The notes under the pieces: generated by a model | The model's database searches: none | What the model was told of the DNA's origin: nothing | What the model saw: only the letters and a program-made list of their open reading frames with translations | Translations under genes and position numbers: made by a program | Part shown: piece by piece, positions 8,836 to 17,803 of the stretch | How positions within the stretch are numbered: the first letter of the stretch is position 1 | Layout of the letters: the number at the start of each line of letters is the position of its first letter | DNA from: an uncultured Lachnospiraceae bacterium | GTDB taxonomy: Bacteria > Bacillota > Clostridia > Lachnospirales > Lachnospiraceae | Direction: 5' to 3' | Assembly: GCA_947053345.1 (NCBI GenBank) | Contig: CAMRSM010000005.1 | Span: 81,167-145,166 of the forward strand | DNA length: 64,000 bases

Positions 8836-9013
8836 TGTCGATTATGTTCGGTATTGTATTATTAATATACATTTTCGTCTAATTTTGTCGAAAAGTCAAG
8901 AATTTTTCCGCAGACAGAATCAGGATTTTGGTTCGGCGGGGCTGCCCGTTCTCGTGAGCTGCGATGAACCAAAAACACCAATCAAAACCAAATTTTTTAA
9001 GGAGGAAGAGAAA
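8836..9013 (+). promoter_or_regulatory. conserved 178-nt leader, copy C, with stem-loop
   Basis: This is the third copy of the leader described at 1036-1213. The 9-bp stem is at 8926-8934 and 8966-8974, and the ATG follows at 9014. Copies A, B and C differ only in a few bases near the 5' end of the block. Confidence 0.75.
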
Positions 9014-12000
9014 ATGAAGAGTATCTTCAAGAAGATCGCCTTCGTGCTGGCCCTGGCAATGGTTGTTACCATGCTCCCGGCCAATACGGCATCCGCGGCA
9101 TCGTCCGACAGTCCGCAGATGTATAAGACCTTGCTGCTCTATCTTGACAGCGGCAACGGCGAAGGCTCTGACATCACAGGCAGCTTCAAGAGCGAGCGCT
9201 ACGCAAGTGTCTGGGGCTGGAAGGAAAGCGGCTATACCGAAGTAACGTTTGAGTCCGCTGACCCGGACGTTGCGACGGTGAGCAGCAAGGGCAAGGTGAC
9301 CGCAGTTAAGGTTGGCAAGACAACCGTGACGGCAACTTTCACCGGCGATGACGTAAAGACCGTGACCAGGGAGTGCAAGGTAACCGTAAAGCGCAATGCC
9401 GCAAAGGTTGGCTTAAGCTCCGACAGCGCAAAGAAAGTTGAGGCTGGTTTATCCGTCGGCGAGAAGCTCCAGCTGACCGCAGTCCGCAAGGATGCGGAGG
9501 GCAACACCGAGTGGAACAAGACCATGCGGGATTACACGACCGACAGCCTGCGCTTTAAGTCCTCCAACGAGGATGTCTTCAAGGTAACGAAGACGACCGG
9601 TATGATCACCGCGACAGGTGCCGGTGAGGCAACCCTCACGGTTTGGGCGGTACAGTCCGAGGGTTACGACGCAGAAGCGAAGGAATACCCGGCGGGCGTT
9701 TCCAAAGAGTACAAGGTTGTTGTGAGCGGTTTCTCCGCACAGGCGACCGGTGTGAAAGAAATCACCGTAACAGGTGCATTCACAAAGGATTCCAAATTTG
9801 AGGTGAAGAAGGGCAACCAGAACATCTCCCTGACGGCTACCGTGGCAGAGGATGGCAAGAGCGCGGTTCTCACGTTGGCTACCAAGCTCAACAAGGGTGT
9901 TTATACCGTATCCTGCGGCGACCTCAAGGCTGAGATTTCGGCAGAGGACGAAAAGGTTGTTCAGATCACCGTTCTTGAAAATGGCGGTCAGGTGACAACA
10001 AACGCAAACCGCACACAGATTTTTGTTCATTACGATGTATTGAACCAGTACAATGAGAGTGTCAGAAAGAATTACGAAGTTCAGTGGACTTCCTCCACGG
10101 GCGGCACTGTGATCAAGAACAATAAGGAAAAGGGTATCCTTACGATCGGCGCTGGACGCAATTCGGCAGATACCATCACCTACGGCACGGCGATCATCCT
10201 TACGGGTGTCCATACAGCTACCGGAAATGTAGCGACTGTGACCGCAAACCTTACCGCCGGCCTTGAAAACTGCGTAAGCGGTGTACAGGTTGTCGGTGTG
10301 ACGAAAGAAAATTCCAACGAACTGTTGAAAGAGCTTCCGGCAGGCTTTGTGGACGGAGAATATTTGCTTGTTTACAAGATGCTTGACCGTCTTGGCTATG
10401 CGATGGACTACGATGACAGTGAGGCGGTAAACCTGACCTTCACTTCCCTGTCCCCATTATTGCTTTCCTCCATCTCCAACGCACTTGGTGCAGACTTGGT
10501 ACCGGATGGCGTATACATTGATGGCGTACAGTATGGTGCAGTAAGGCTTCACAGAGGACTTGACACAAAGAAGGGCGGCGTGGCAAGAATCCAGATCACT
10601 TCGACCAAGACCGGTACTTCGACTCCTTACGAGCTGAAGATCGTATCCGAGCAGGTACTTGACAGCTTCCAGATCATTGCCCCGGATTCGGTTGTGGCAG
10701 AGAACGACGGCACGATCACCCTGCGCTACGAGGCATATGATATCGAAGGTGCCCCGGTAACGGATTTCCGTGCGCTTTACAAGTCTCTCTCCTTCAGCGA
10801 TGCCAGATTGTATCTCGTGGAGAACAATGACGGTTCCGCTACCTTAAAGTATACGGTTCCGACTGTGAATGCAGCGGAAGGCATTGATGTACCGCAGATT
10901 TACACCACGACGATCCCGACCACCGGGAAGTCCTCGATCGTACAGATCAATATCAAGGCAAAAGCAAAAGCAGTTGCCGTAAAGGGTTATGATGGGAATA
11001 TCAATATTCTTGAGGGTGCTTCCGTCACGGTACTTCCGGTCAATGACTGGTCGGGCAAGCCGTATCTGACCTGGTATGACCAGTACGACAGGGCGATCGA
11101 CGGCGCTACCAACCGTATCCCGGCTGGGTATTATGTGGCAGTGAAGAAGACCGGTTCGGCATTGACCTTAACTGGTGATACGGCAGGACTTGCGGATGCA
11201 GACCCGGCTTACCAGTATTTTAGCGGTAACATTACGGTTACTGCTGCCAACAACCAGACAAACAGCATCCTTCCACAGACGGTAGAATTCGCACTTGCGG
11301 ATGAAACCGGTAAGATCGTAAGCGGGAGTGAAAAGAAAGTTGTCCTCAATATTGTTGACATCAAGGCATGCTCCAGCTTCTACATTACAAATGAATGGTC
11401 CGGCAAGGCATTGAACGGTTCGGACAGCATCGGTTTCCATATTACCGGTAAGCTTCCGAACGGCAGCGAGGTAGCAATCCCGAACGGGTCAGAGTATATC
11501 GAATATGTGGCAACCTCCAATGCGGCAGGCTTTACAACCGTATCCGGAAGCGCGATCACGCTTAGTCCGAGTCTGGATACAACTGCAGACGGAAACGGAA
11601 ATACGCAGTTCAGCAACCAGTCCGTAACCAATGCAGACGGCAGCCATCCAAACCGTTTCCTTGAGATTAAAGTAGATGCTACCCTTTACTCTGAGGAGGG
11701 AGGAATCAAGGATTATGCATCCACAAAGGTTGAGGTTGGTGTTGATGCAAAGAAGGCTGTTTCCTTCACCTTAAAGGATACATGGCAGTCTTACTGGATC
11801 AATGCAGACGTTGCGGATGCAAAGGCTTATGTCAATGCGACATCCGGTGTTATCACATACAAGGATCTGATCAAGTATATTGGTTCCGCTGTGACAAACT
11901 ATGATAATTACAATGACGTGAACAGGTGGGATGGTGCAGTTCTCCTTCCGGTACAGATCACAGTAAGCAAGCTTACGGAAGGTACCAAGGGAATCCAGTC

Positions 12001-12190
12001 CGACAGTTTCCTTGTCAGCACAAATGCAACAACCGTAGATAGTGCTACTATCATGACAGGTGCAGAGATTGGCGATACCTTCGTAGCTACCTATAAGTAC
12101 GAGGACGCAACCATTACCATCCAGTTTACGGTTGGTGCCGATACAACAGCAAGGTTCTCCGGCTCGTCCGATACCTGTAACTGGAGATAA
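9014..12190 (+). CDS. secreted Ig-like (Big_2) surface protein, paralogue 3
   Basis: The 1058-residue protein has the family signal peptide, here with the NTASAASSDSP ending shared with paralogue 1. The LLLYLDSGNGE segment and two Big_2-like modules (about 76-125 and 150-235) follow. After residue ~235 it diverges: the next segment (VVVSGFSAQATGVKEITV) does not resemble paralogues 1, 2 or 4, and the remaining ~800 residues are beta-rich and rich in Thr, Ser, Asn and Gly. The end carries no anchor motif. The join between shared and unique parts is sharp, as expected from recombination within the gene. The start is set by AAGGAGG and the signal peptide. Confidence 0.85.
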   Translation: MKSIFKKIAFVLALAMVVTMLPANTASAASSDSPQMYKTLLLYLDSGNGEGSDITGSFKSERYASVWGWKESGYTEVTFESADPDVATVSSKGKVTAVKVGKTTVTATFTGDDVKTVTRECKVTVKRNAAKVGLSSDSAKKVEAGLSVGEKLQLTAVRKDAEGNTEWNKTMRDYTTDSLRFKSSNEDVFKVTKTTGMITATGAGEATLTVWAVQSEGYDAEAKEYPAGVSKEYKVVVSGFSAQATGVKEITVTGAFTKDSKFEVKKGNQNISLTATVAEDGKSAVLTLATKLNKGVYTVSCGDLKAEISAEDEKVVQITVLENGGQVTTNANRTQIFVHYDVLNQYNESVRKNYEVQWTSSTGGTVIKNNKEKGILTIGAGRNSADTITYGTAIILTGVHTATGNVATVTANLTAGLENCVSGVQVVGVTKENSNELLKELPAGFVDGEYLLVYKMLDRLGYAMDYDDSEAVNLTFTSLSPLLLSSISNALGADLVPDGVYIDGVQYGAVRLHRGLDTKKGGVARIQITSTKTGTSTPYELKIVSEQVLDSFQIIAPDSVVAENDGTITLRYEAYDIEGAPVTDFRALYKSLSFSDARLYLVENNDGSATLKYTVPTVNAAEGIDVPQIYTTTIPTTGKSSIVQINIKAKAKAVAVKGYDGNINILEGASVTVLPVNDWSGKPYLTWYDQYDRAIDGATNRIPAGYYVAVKKTGSALTLTGDTAGLADADPAYQYFSGNITVTAANNQTNSILPQTVEFALADETGKIVSGSEKKVVLNIVDIKACSSFYITNEWSGKALNGSDSIGFHITGKLPNGSEVAIPNGSEYIEYVATSNAAGFTTVSGSAITLSPSLDTTADGNGNTQFSNQSVTNADGSHPNRFLEIKVDATLYSEEGGIKDYASTKVEVGVDAKKAVSFTLKDTWQSYWINADVADAKAYVNATSGVITYKDLIKYIGSAVTNYDNYNDVNRWDGAVLLPVQITVSKLTEGTKGIQSDSFLVSTNATTVDSATIMTGAEIGDTFVATYKYEDATITIQFTVGADTTARFSGSSDTCNWR

Positions 12191-12225
12191 TCTACTTTAA
12201 GAAAAAGATCCATTTGATGTACAGA

Positions 12226-12264
12226 AAAAGGGGAAGCCAGGCGAGAGCTTGGCTTCCCCTTTTA
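12226..12264 (+). terminator. terminator of paralogue 3
   Basis: AAAAGGGGAAGCCAG and TTGGCTTCCCCTTTT form a stem of about 14 bp ending in a T run, 35 bases after the stop codon. Confidence 0.85.
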
Positions 12265-12391
12265 TAGGGATATCAGCTTGTTAGAAATCCTGATCCGGAA
12301 TGATAATACTTTCTATTGCCTGAATTGCATTTATGAGTGGTTCTTTTCAAGAGATCATTGACAGAAAAGTGTAACAGAAAGCGATCATGAA

Positions 12392-12432
12392 AAACAAAGA
12401 GAGACAGGAAAACTCCTGTCTCTCTTTGTTTA
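12392..12432. terminator. 18-bp bidirectional terminator of paralogue 4
   Basis: AAACAAAGAGAGACAGGA (12392-12409) and its exact reverse complement (12414-12431) enclose a four-base loop. The stem carries A and T runs on both ends, so it works on either strand. It mainly serves the - strand paralogue 4, which ends at 12515. The rest of 12191-12514 holds nothing else I recognise. Confidence 0.85.
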
Positions 12433-12514
12433 ATACTTCCGTTTATACACAATCCCAAGGGGGGATTCGTATACTGTTCCCACAGTCTGTCTCGACCGTG
12501 TTTTTTCTTTCTGC

Positions 12515-15373
12515 TTAGTCAGCAATGATTACTGTTCTGTTGATCGGGATCACGAAGGTAAGGATCTCACCGCCCGGAGTTGTCCAGTCGTATGTTACGG
12601 AACGGATGGTTGCCCTGTTGCCGACTCTCTGGATATCAGCAGCAACAATACCACCGGTTACTTCCTCAACATTCCAGTTCCTGTCAGCATCGAAATGCAG
12701 CGTCAGTGCCTGTTTTGCAATGTCAACATCAGTACCATCGTTTACCGTGTTCTTTACCCACTTAAAGGTCGGAACATCCTGCTTGTCGATTACGGAAATA
12801 ACCTGGCTAGCCTTGAAAGTAGCCTTGTTGTTCTCACCTACGAAGAGGTTGATCACATAGCTTCCGGTCTCGATCTTCTCGATCGCGGAACCAGTTACCG
12901 TACCTACAGCAGTAAACGTAATGATCGAATTTCCACTCTCAGTCCCAGCTACAAAGCCAAGTTCATCCTCTGTACCCTTTGTGGTGATGGTCTCGTTACC
13001 CTTCTTAACAAGGATCGTTGCTTGACCAGTTGTCAGCGTGCTGCCGGAAGCCAGATCACTCTCAACACCGTTCAGGTTAAGCTGACTAACCTTGAAGCCT
13101 TCCTTGTCTACGGAGTATGCCTTCAGCACTACCTTCTTGTCAGCAACCGTAGTATTATTCGTACCAAGAACATAAAGAGCCTCATCTACCGAATTGGAAC
13201 CAGCTTCGATCATATAAGTCTTTACCTGAGCGTTCCTGGTATTCTTTACAGTGAAGTTAAAGCTTGCCTTTCTTTCGAAAGTAACCTTTCCGTCATTCGA
13301 ACGATAGGTAGCTGTTACAACAACACGGATTGGAGTAGCTTTTTCCGGTGCATCGTATGTTGCACAAATTCTATGCTGATACTCGTCACCCATATCAAAT
13401 TCAAGCTTCTGTCCGCTTCCCGTGCTCGCATACCAGCTGCCCAACTCTACATAGGTAGCTTTGTTTACATCCGATACTTCCATCTGGATGTGAATGCTTC
13501 CGTCACTGCCGCCGTTGAACTCAGCGCCCAACTGGTCAAATGTCTTAACCTCAAACCAGATGTTATCAAGGAAGTTCGTACCAGCTGCCAGCTTCGTCTT
13601 ATTGTTCGTATTTACAGCAAGAGAAGTGAACGTTCTCTTCGCAACAACCGTTACGGCACAGCTGCCTACATAGCTGCCATCGTAATATACATGTACAAGT
13701 ACGTTCGAAACAGCGCTCTTCGGCGGGTAGATCACACCGGTATCCTCGTTGATGGAAAGCTTATCATCATTGGAGGAAACGAATGTGAACTTGTCATCGT
13801 ATAAACCAGCACCCTTCGAGGTCTCTACGGTATCATCCTTGCCGTATACATTGATGGAAGCCTTTACAGCAAGACGGTAACCAACATCCTCTACAGCGAG
13901 CTTCTGGTTCGTGTAAGCGTTATCATCACCCTCTTTTACGATACCCCAGCTAATGATATTGCCTGCGGTGATCGCGGTGTTACCCGGTGTTACGGTGATC
14001 GGAGCCTCAAGGATGTTTGCGGTATTGCCCTGTACAATGAACCAATCCTCAAACGTTGCCTTAAGGTTTACTGCAAAGTTCTGATCCAGAGTGTAGAACC
14101 AGATTGTGTTGCCGTTGAAGACGTACTTCGGATTGTAATCCTTTGCCAGATCCTCTAACTTAACGGAATCTGCCCATGTGCCCTCGCCGTATGCCTTGGA
14201 GTTTGTGATATCCACATCCTGGTTGTTTACACCAAGAGCAAAGAGACGGTACTTCACTACCTTCTCAACTGCCAGCTCGCTCTGGGAAACGGTCTCAGCA
14301 TAAGGAAGCAGCTTATAAGCTACATTCTTGCAGGTTACAAAATTCTCTACATAATCCTGATACCGAACGGTATAGGTGGTCTCTTCCTTCATCTCGTTGA
14401 ACAGGGTAACCGTTACAACGTTCCCGCTGTTGGAGATACCACTGATGAAGACTTCCTGCTCAACAGCTGCGGTCTTATCCGTAGCAGCATGAAGAACTTC
14501 ATATGCCTTTACAACGTTCTTATCCTCGGATACGGAAGCGTCCGCATGCGTAAGGGAAGGTAACGTTGCGTCAACAGCAGCCTTAGCTGTAGTCTCATCC
14601 GGGAATACGATGGTGAATGCGTTGGACGCGCTCTGCTCAACCTTAACCGAATTCTCTGCGATGACAACCTTGTACTCCTTGGAAACAACTTCCGGATACT
14701 CGCCGGTCTCAGCATCCTTGCCCTCGGACTGAACGGTCCAAACTTTCAGGGTAGCCTCACCTGCGCCTACTGCGGTAAGCATACCGGTGGTCTTTGTTAC
14801 CTTGAAGATTTCCTCGTTGGAGGAGCTGAAACGAACGCTGTCCGTCGTGTAATCCTTCATGGTCTTGTTCCACTCGGTCTTGCCCTCAGCATCCTTACGA
14901 ACTGCAGTAAGCTGAACCTTGTCACCAACCTTGATCGTGCCTTCCTCTACGAGTTTTGCACTGTCAGCGCCAAGACCAACCTTTGCCGCATTCCTCTTTA
15001 CGGTTACGACGCAAGTCTTTGTTACAGTCTCTAAGTCCTCACCGGTAAAAGTCGCGGTAACGGTTGTCTTACCAACTTTTACAGCGGTAACTTTGCCGTT
15101 AGCGTTTACGGTAGCAACTTCCGGGTCAGCGGATGTAAAGGTAGGCTTATCATAGCCATCCTCTCTCCAACCCCAGACACTAGCATACCTCTCACTCTTG
15201 TAGGTACCTGTGATGTCAGAGCCTTCGCCGTTGCCGCTGTCAAGATAGAGCAACAGTGTCTTGTACATCTGCGGTCCGTCGGACTCGGCAGCTGCCACAG
15301 CCTTAGCAGGGAGCATGGTAACAACCATAGCCAAGGCCAATACGAAGGCGATCTTCTTGAAGATACTCTTCAT
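12515..15373 (-). CDS. secreted Ig-like (Big_2) surface protein, paralogue 4 (opposite strand)
   Basis: The 952-residue protein has the family signal peptide in the KAVAAAESDGPQ version of paralogue 2, then LLLYLDSGNGE, two Big_2-like modules (about 76-125 and 150-235), and a variable remainder. Farther on, an Ig-like unit (FTFVSSNDDKLSINEDTG) matches the position and pattern of the one in paralogues 1 and 2. No anchor is visible. It is convergent with paralogue 3. Its ribosome binding site AAGGAGG is family-like, but the leader upstream is different and lacks the conserved stem-loop. It is transcribed from a near-consensus promoter at 15524-15552, so it may be regulated separately from the other three. 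Confidence 0.85.
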   Translation of the reverse strand: MKSIFKKIAFVLALAMVVTMLPAKAVAAAESDGPQMYKTLLLYLDSGNGEGSDITGTYKSERYASVWGWREDGYDKPTFTSADPEVATVNANGKVTAVKVGKTTVTATFTGEDLETVTKTCVVTVKRNAAKVGLGADSAKLVEEGTIKVGDKVQLTAVRKDAEGKTEWNKTMKDYTTDSVRFSSSNEEIFKVTKTTGMLTAVGAGEATLKVWTVQSEGKDAETGEYPEVVSKEYKVVIAENSVKVEQSASNAFTIVFPDETTAKAAVDATLPSLTHADASVSEDKNVVKAYEVLHAATDKTAAVEQEVFISGISNSGNVVTVTLFNEMKEETTYTVRYQDYVENFVTCKNVAYKLLPYAETVSQSELAVEKVVKYRLFALGVNNQDVDITNSKAYGEGTWADSVKLEDLAKDYNPKYVFNGNTIWFYTLDQNFAVNLKATFEDWFIVQGNTANILEAPITVTPGNTAITAGNIISWGIVKEGDDNAYTNQKLAVEDVGYRLAVKASINVYGKDDTVETSKGAGLYDDKFTFVSSNDDKLSINEDTGVIYPPKSAVSNVLVHVYYDGSYVGSCAVTVVAKRTFTSLAVNTNNKTKLAAGTNFLDNIWFEVKTFDQLGAEFNGGSDGSIHIQMEVSDVNKATYVELGSWYASTGSGQKLEFDMGDEYQHRICATYDAPEKATPIRVVVTATYRSNDGKVTFERKASFNFTVKNTRNAQVKTYMIEAGSNSVDEALYVLGTNNTTVADKKVVLKAYSVDKEGFKVSQLNLNGVESDLASGSTLTTGQATILVKKGNETITTKGTEDELGFVAGTESGNSIITFTAVGTVTGSAIEKIETGSYVINLFVGENNKATFKASQVISVIDKQDVPTFKWVKNTVNDGTDVDIAKQALTLHFDADRNWNVEEVTGGIVAADIQRVGNRATIRSVTYDWTTPGGEILTFVIPINRTVIIAD

Positions 15374-15523
15374 TTTTCTCTTCCTCCTTAAAAATTTTTA
15401 AGTTTTGATGATTTTTTCCGTGGATACCTCTTGACATTTGTGACGTGATAGTTAATAATACATTAACCTCACTTTAAAAAAAGTCAAAGTATCCGCAGAT
15501 ATAATCATTCCAATAACAGTTTG

Positions 15524-15552
15524 ATTATATCAACATTCCTTTCAAAGGTCAA
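15524..15552 (-). promoter_or_regulatory. near-consensus sigma-A promoter of paralogue 4
   Basis: On the - strand TTGACC (15547-15552) and TATAAT (15524-15529) are exactly 17 bases apart. Transcription would start near 15517 and give a leader of about 145 bases. A second weaker candidate (TTGACT then TATTAT) lies closer to the gene. The rest of 15553-16122 shows no gene I can support. Confidence 0.65.
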
Positions 15553-16122
15553 GCCCTTTTCGTTAGAAATTGTCACTTTTTTATCCTCAATAGCAACGTA
15601 GGTAAAAATGACACTCTGTCAAGGTGCTCTCTCCTCTGCAAAGTCCCGCGATATAGTCTCCCGGTCCTGGAAGATCATATCTTTGTCAATCGACGAGACC
15701 CCTCCCGCCCCAAAAGGCCCTGTTTATAAATGACTTGGATGTGACACGCATAAACATCGCCTTTTTCCTCGGAAATTTGATTTCTCGTTTTTGACTGAGA
15801 ACATAATACAAATCCTTTGTGTCAAACTCATGGCATCGCCTTGTCATTTTTAGATTTATTTCTTACGAAATTATTAAGATGTGCATTTCCCTGTGTCAAC
15901 CAGCATCCTTGTATATGCATCTTCACAAATCGCTCCCGCAGCGGACAGTGGATGTCCGCAAAACTTGCAGCAGGCAAGGGGTTTCCCTTTCCCACCCGCA
16001 TACTCTGCAGCAGCAAAATGCCGCCGTGCTTTTTCTTGCGCACACCGGACTGTCCTTGGCTGTCCATACAAGTCATGCTTCCCACAGGCAATCCCCTGCG
16101 CCCAAAGCCCTTCCGATCCGGC

Positions 16123-16165
16123 AAAAAAACAGACACACCGGCCGCTCTCCCCTGCCAATGTGTCC
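16123..16165 (-). terminator. terminator of threonine synthase gene
   Basis: On the - strand GACACATTGG and CCGGTGTGTC form a 10-bp stem with two G-U pairs, followed by TGTTTTTTT. It lies about 40 bases past the thrC stop. Confidence 0.75.
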
Positions 16166-16201
16166 GTTTCTTCTATAATAATATACCAACTGCCGATACG
16201 C

Positions 16202-17689
16202 TTACAAGCCGAGAATCCTTTCCACGGTCTCCTGCATCTTATCCTTATCGCAAACGGTTTTGTGCAAAACCTCCGCGCTGCGGATATCCTCGATCGCCTG
16301 CGGCACTTTCGACCCCGAAAGCTTTGCGAGCTCATCCACCAGTTCAAAGTCACCCATGCTGTCATACTTGGCATCAATCGCCGACATGACGCTGCGCGTA
16401 AATTTGTACGGGCTGGCGGTTGAGGCGATCACCGTCACCGCTTGGTCGCCGCTGCTTTCTTTATACGTATTGTAAACGCTCGACGCAACTGCCGTATGTG
16501 TGTCAATGATATAACCCGTCTTTTCGTACAGTGCCCGGATCGCCGCCGTGGTCTGTCCCGTCGTCGCGTAACCGCCGTAGAAATCCGCGAGCCGCTCCCT
16601 CATCTGCGGTGTGATATCGTACACACCCTCCTGCGAAAGTTTTTTCATCAGATCCGCATTCTTTTCTGCGTCATCCCCCGCGATCTTGTAGATCAGGCGC
16701 TCCAGATTGCTGGAAATCAAAATGTCCATCGACGGGGAGGTGGTAAGGATAAATTCACGGTTCTTATCGTAAGTGCCCGTCCGGAAGAAATCATACAATA
16801 CTTTATTATCATTTGACGCACAAATCAGCTTCCCAAGCGGAAGACCTGCACATTTCGCATAGTACGCCGCAAGAATATTGCCGAAATTCCCGGTAGGCAC
16901 AACCACATTCAGGCGTTCGCCGTCCTTTATCCTGCCCGCCGTAAGAAGCCTCGTGTACGCATAAACATAATAGACAATCTGCGGAACCAGACGGCCGATA
17001 TTGATGGAGTTTGCGGAAGAAAACCGGAACCCCTTCCCTCTCATGACCTCCGCCAGTTCTTTATTATTAAAGATGGCTTTCACACCATTCTGCGCATCAT
17101 CAAAATTCCCGCGGATACCGACAACCGCCGTATTGGCTCCCCGCTGGGTCACCATCTGCTTTTCCTGGATCGGGCTGACCCCGTCTTTCGGGTAAAACAC
17201 GATGATGCGGGTTCCCGGTACATCCGCAAATCCCGCCAGCGCCGCCTTCCCGGTATCACCGGAAGTCGCCGTCAGGATTACGATTTCTTCCTCCGCATGG
17301 TTCTTCTTGGCTGCCGTCGTGAGCAGATGCGGCAGGATGGAAAGCGCCATATCCTTGAACGCGATCGTCGCACCGTGGAAAAGCTCCAGGTAATAGGTGC
17401 CGTTTGCCTCGCGCAGCGGGGCAATCTCCTCCGTATCAAACTTACTGTCATACGCCTTTGCGATACAGTGTTTTAGTTCCTCCTCCGTAAAATCCGTCAA
17501 AAACAGTTTCATGACCTCATAAGCCACCTGCCTGTAATCCATCTTTGCCATGTCGGTAAACGGCACGGTAAATGCCGGGAGGCTGGTTGGCACAAACAGC
17601 CCCCCATCCGATGCCAAACCCTTTAAAATCGCCTCGGAGGCCGTCGCCCTCTCCCCCGCATTCCTCGTACTCTGATAAATAATCTCCAT
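16202..17689 (-). CDS. thrC: threonine synthase
   Basis: The 495-residue protein converts O-phosphohomoserine to threonine and phosphate, using pyridoxal phosphate. The N-terminal Thr synthase motif YQSTRNAGERA (5-15) and GLASDGGLFVP (24-34) are present. The PLP lysine is K112 in HGATIAFKDMAL, and the glycine-rich phosphate-binding loop ATSGDTGKAAL follows. Length fits the long (about 490-residue) class found in clostridia and yeast. GGAGG precedes the ATG. It appears to be a single gene with its own terminator; hom and thrB are not in the window. The assignment is firm. Confidence 0.95.
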   Translation of the reverse strand: MEIIYQSTRNAGERATASEAILKGLASDGGLFVPTSLPAFTVPFTDMAKMDYRQVAYEVMKLFLTDFTEEELKHCIAKAYDSKFDTEEIAPLREANGTYYLELFHGATIAFKDMALSILPHLLTTAAKKNHAEEEIVILTATSGDTGKAALAGFADVPGTRIIVFYPKDGVSPIQEKQMVTQRGANTAVVGIRGNFDDAQNGVKAIFNNKELAEVMRGKGFRFSSANSINIGRLVPQIVYYVYAYTRLLTAGRIKDGERLNVVVPTGNFGNILAAYYAKCAGLPLGKLICASNDNKVLYDFFRTGTYDKNREFILTTSPSMDILISSNLERLIYKIAGDDAEKNADLMKKLSQEGVYDITPQMRERLADFYGGYATTGQTTAAIRALYEKTGYIIDTHTAVASSVYNTYKESSGDQAVTVIASTASPYKFTRSVMSAIDAKYDSMGDFELVDELAKLSGSKVPQAIEDIRSAEVLHKTVCDKDKMQETVERILGL

Positions 17690-17767
17690 ATTCCGCCTCC
17701 CGTATATTTTGCTTTAATGCTTGCCGCTATTATATCATGCCCTCCCCGAAGAAACAAGGACAAAATG

Positions 17768-17794
17768 AAAAGCTGTGCATCTGGCACAGCCTTC
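17768..17794 (-). terminator. hairpin after the cell wall hydrolase gene
   Basis: On the - strand GGCTGTGC and GCACAGCT form a short stem followed by TTTTCATTTTG, just past the stop at 17804. It is of moderate strength. Confidence 0.5.
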
Positions 17795-17803
17795 CATTCC
17801 GCA

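Noticed and set aside
15874..16152. Cys-rich - strand frame after thrC (CCKFCGHPL near its end)
   Set aside because: It has no start codon with a ribosome binding site, and the thrC terminator lies inside it.
16202..17760. Possible T-box or threonine leader before thrC
   Set aside because: The space upstream of thrC is only about 110 bases, and no T-box sequence or leader peptide is visible.
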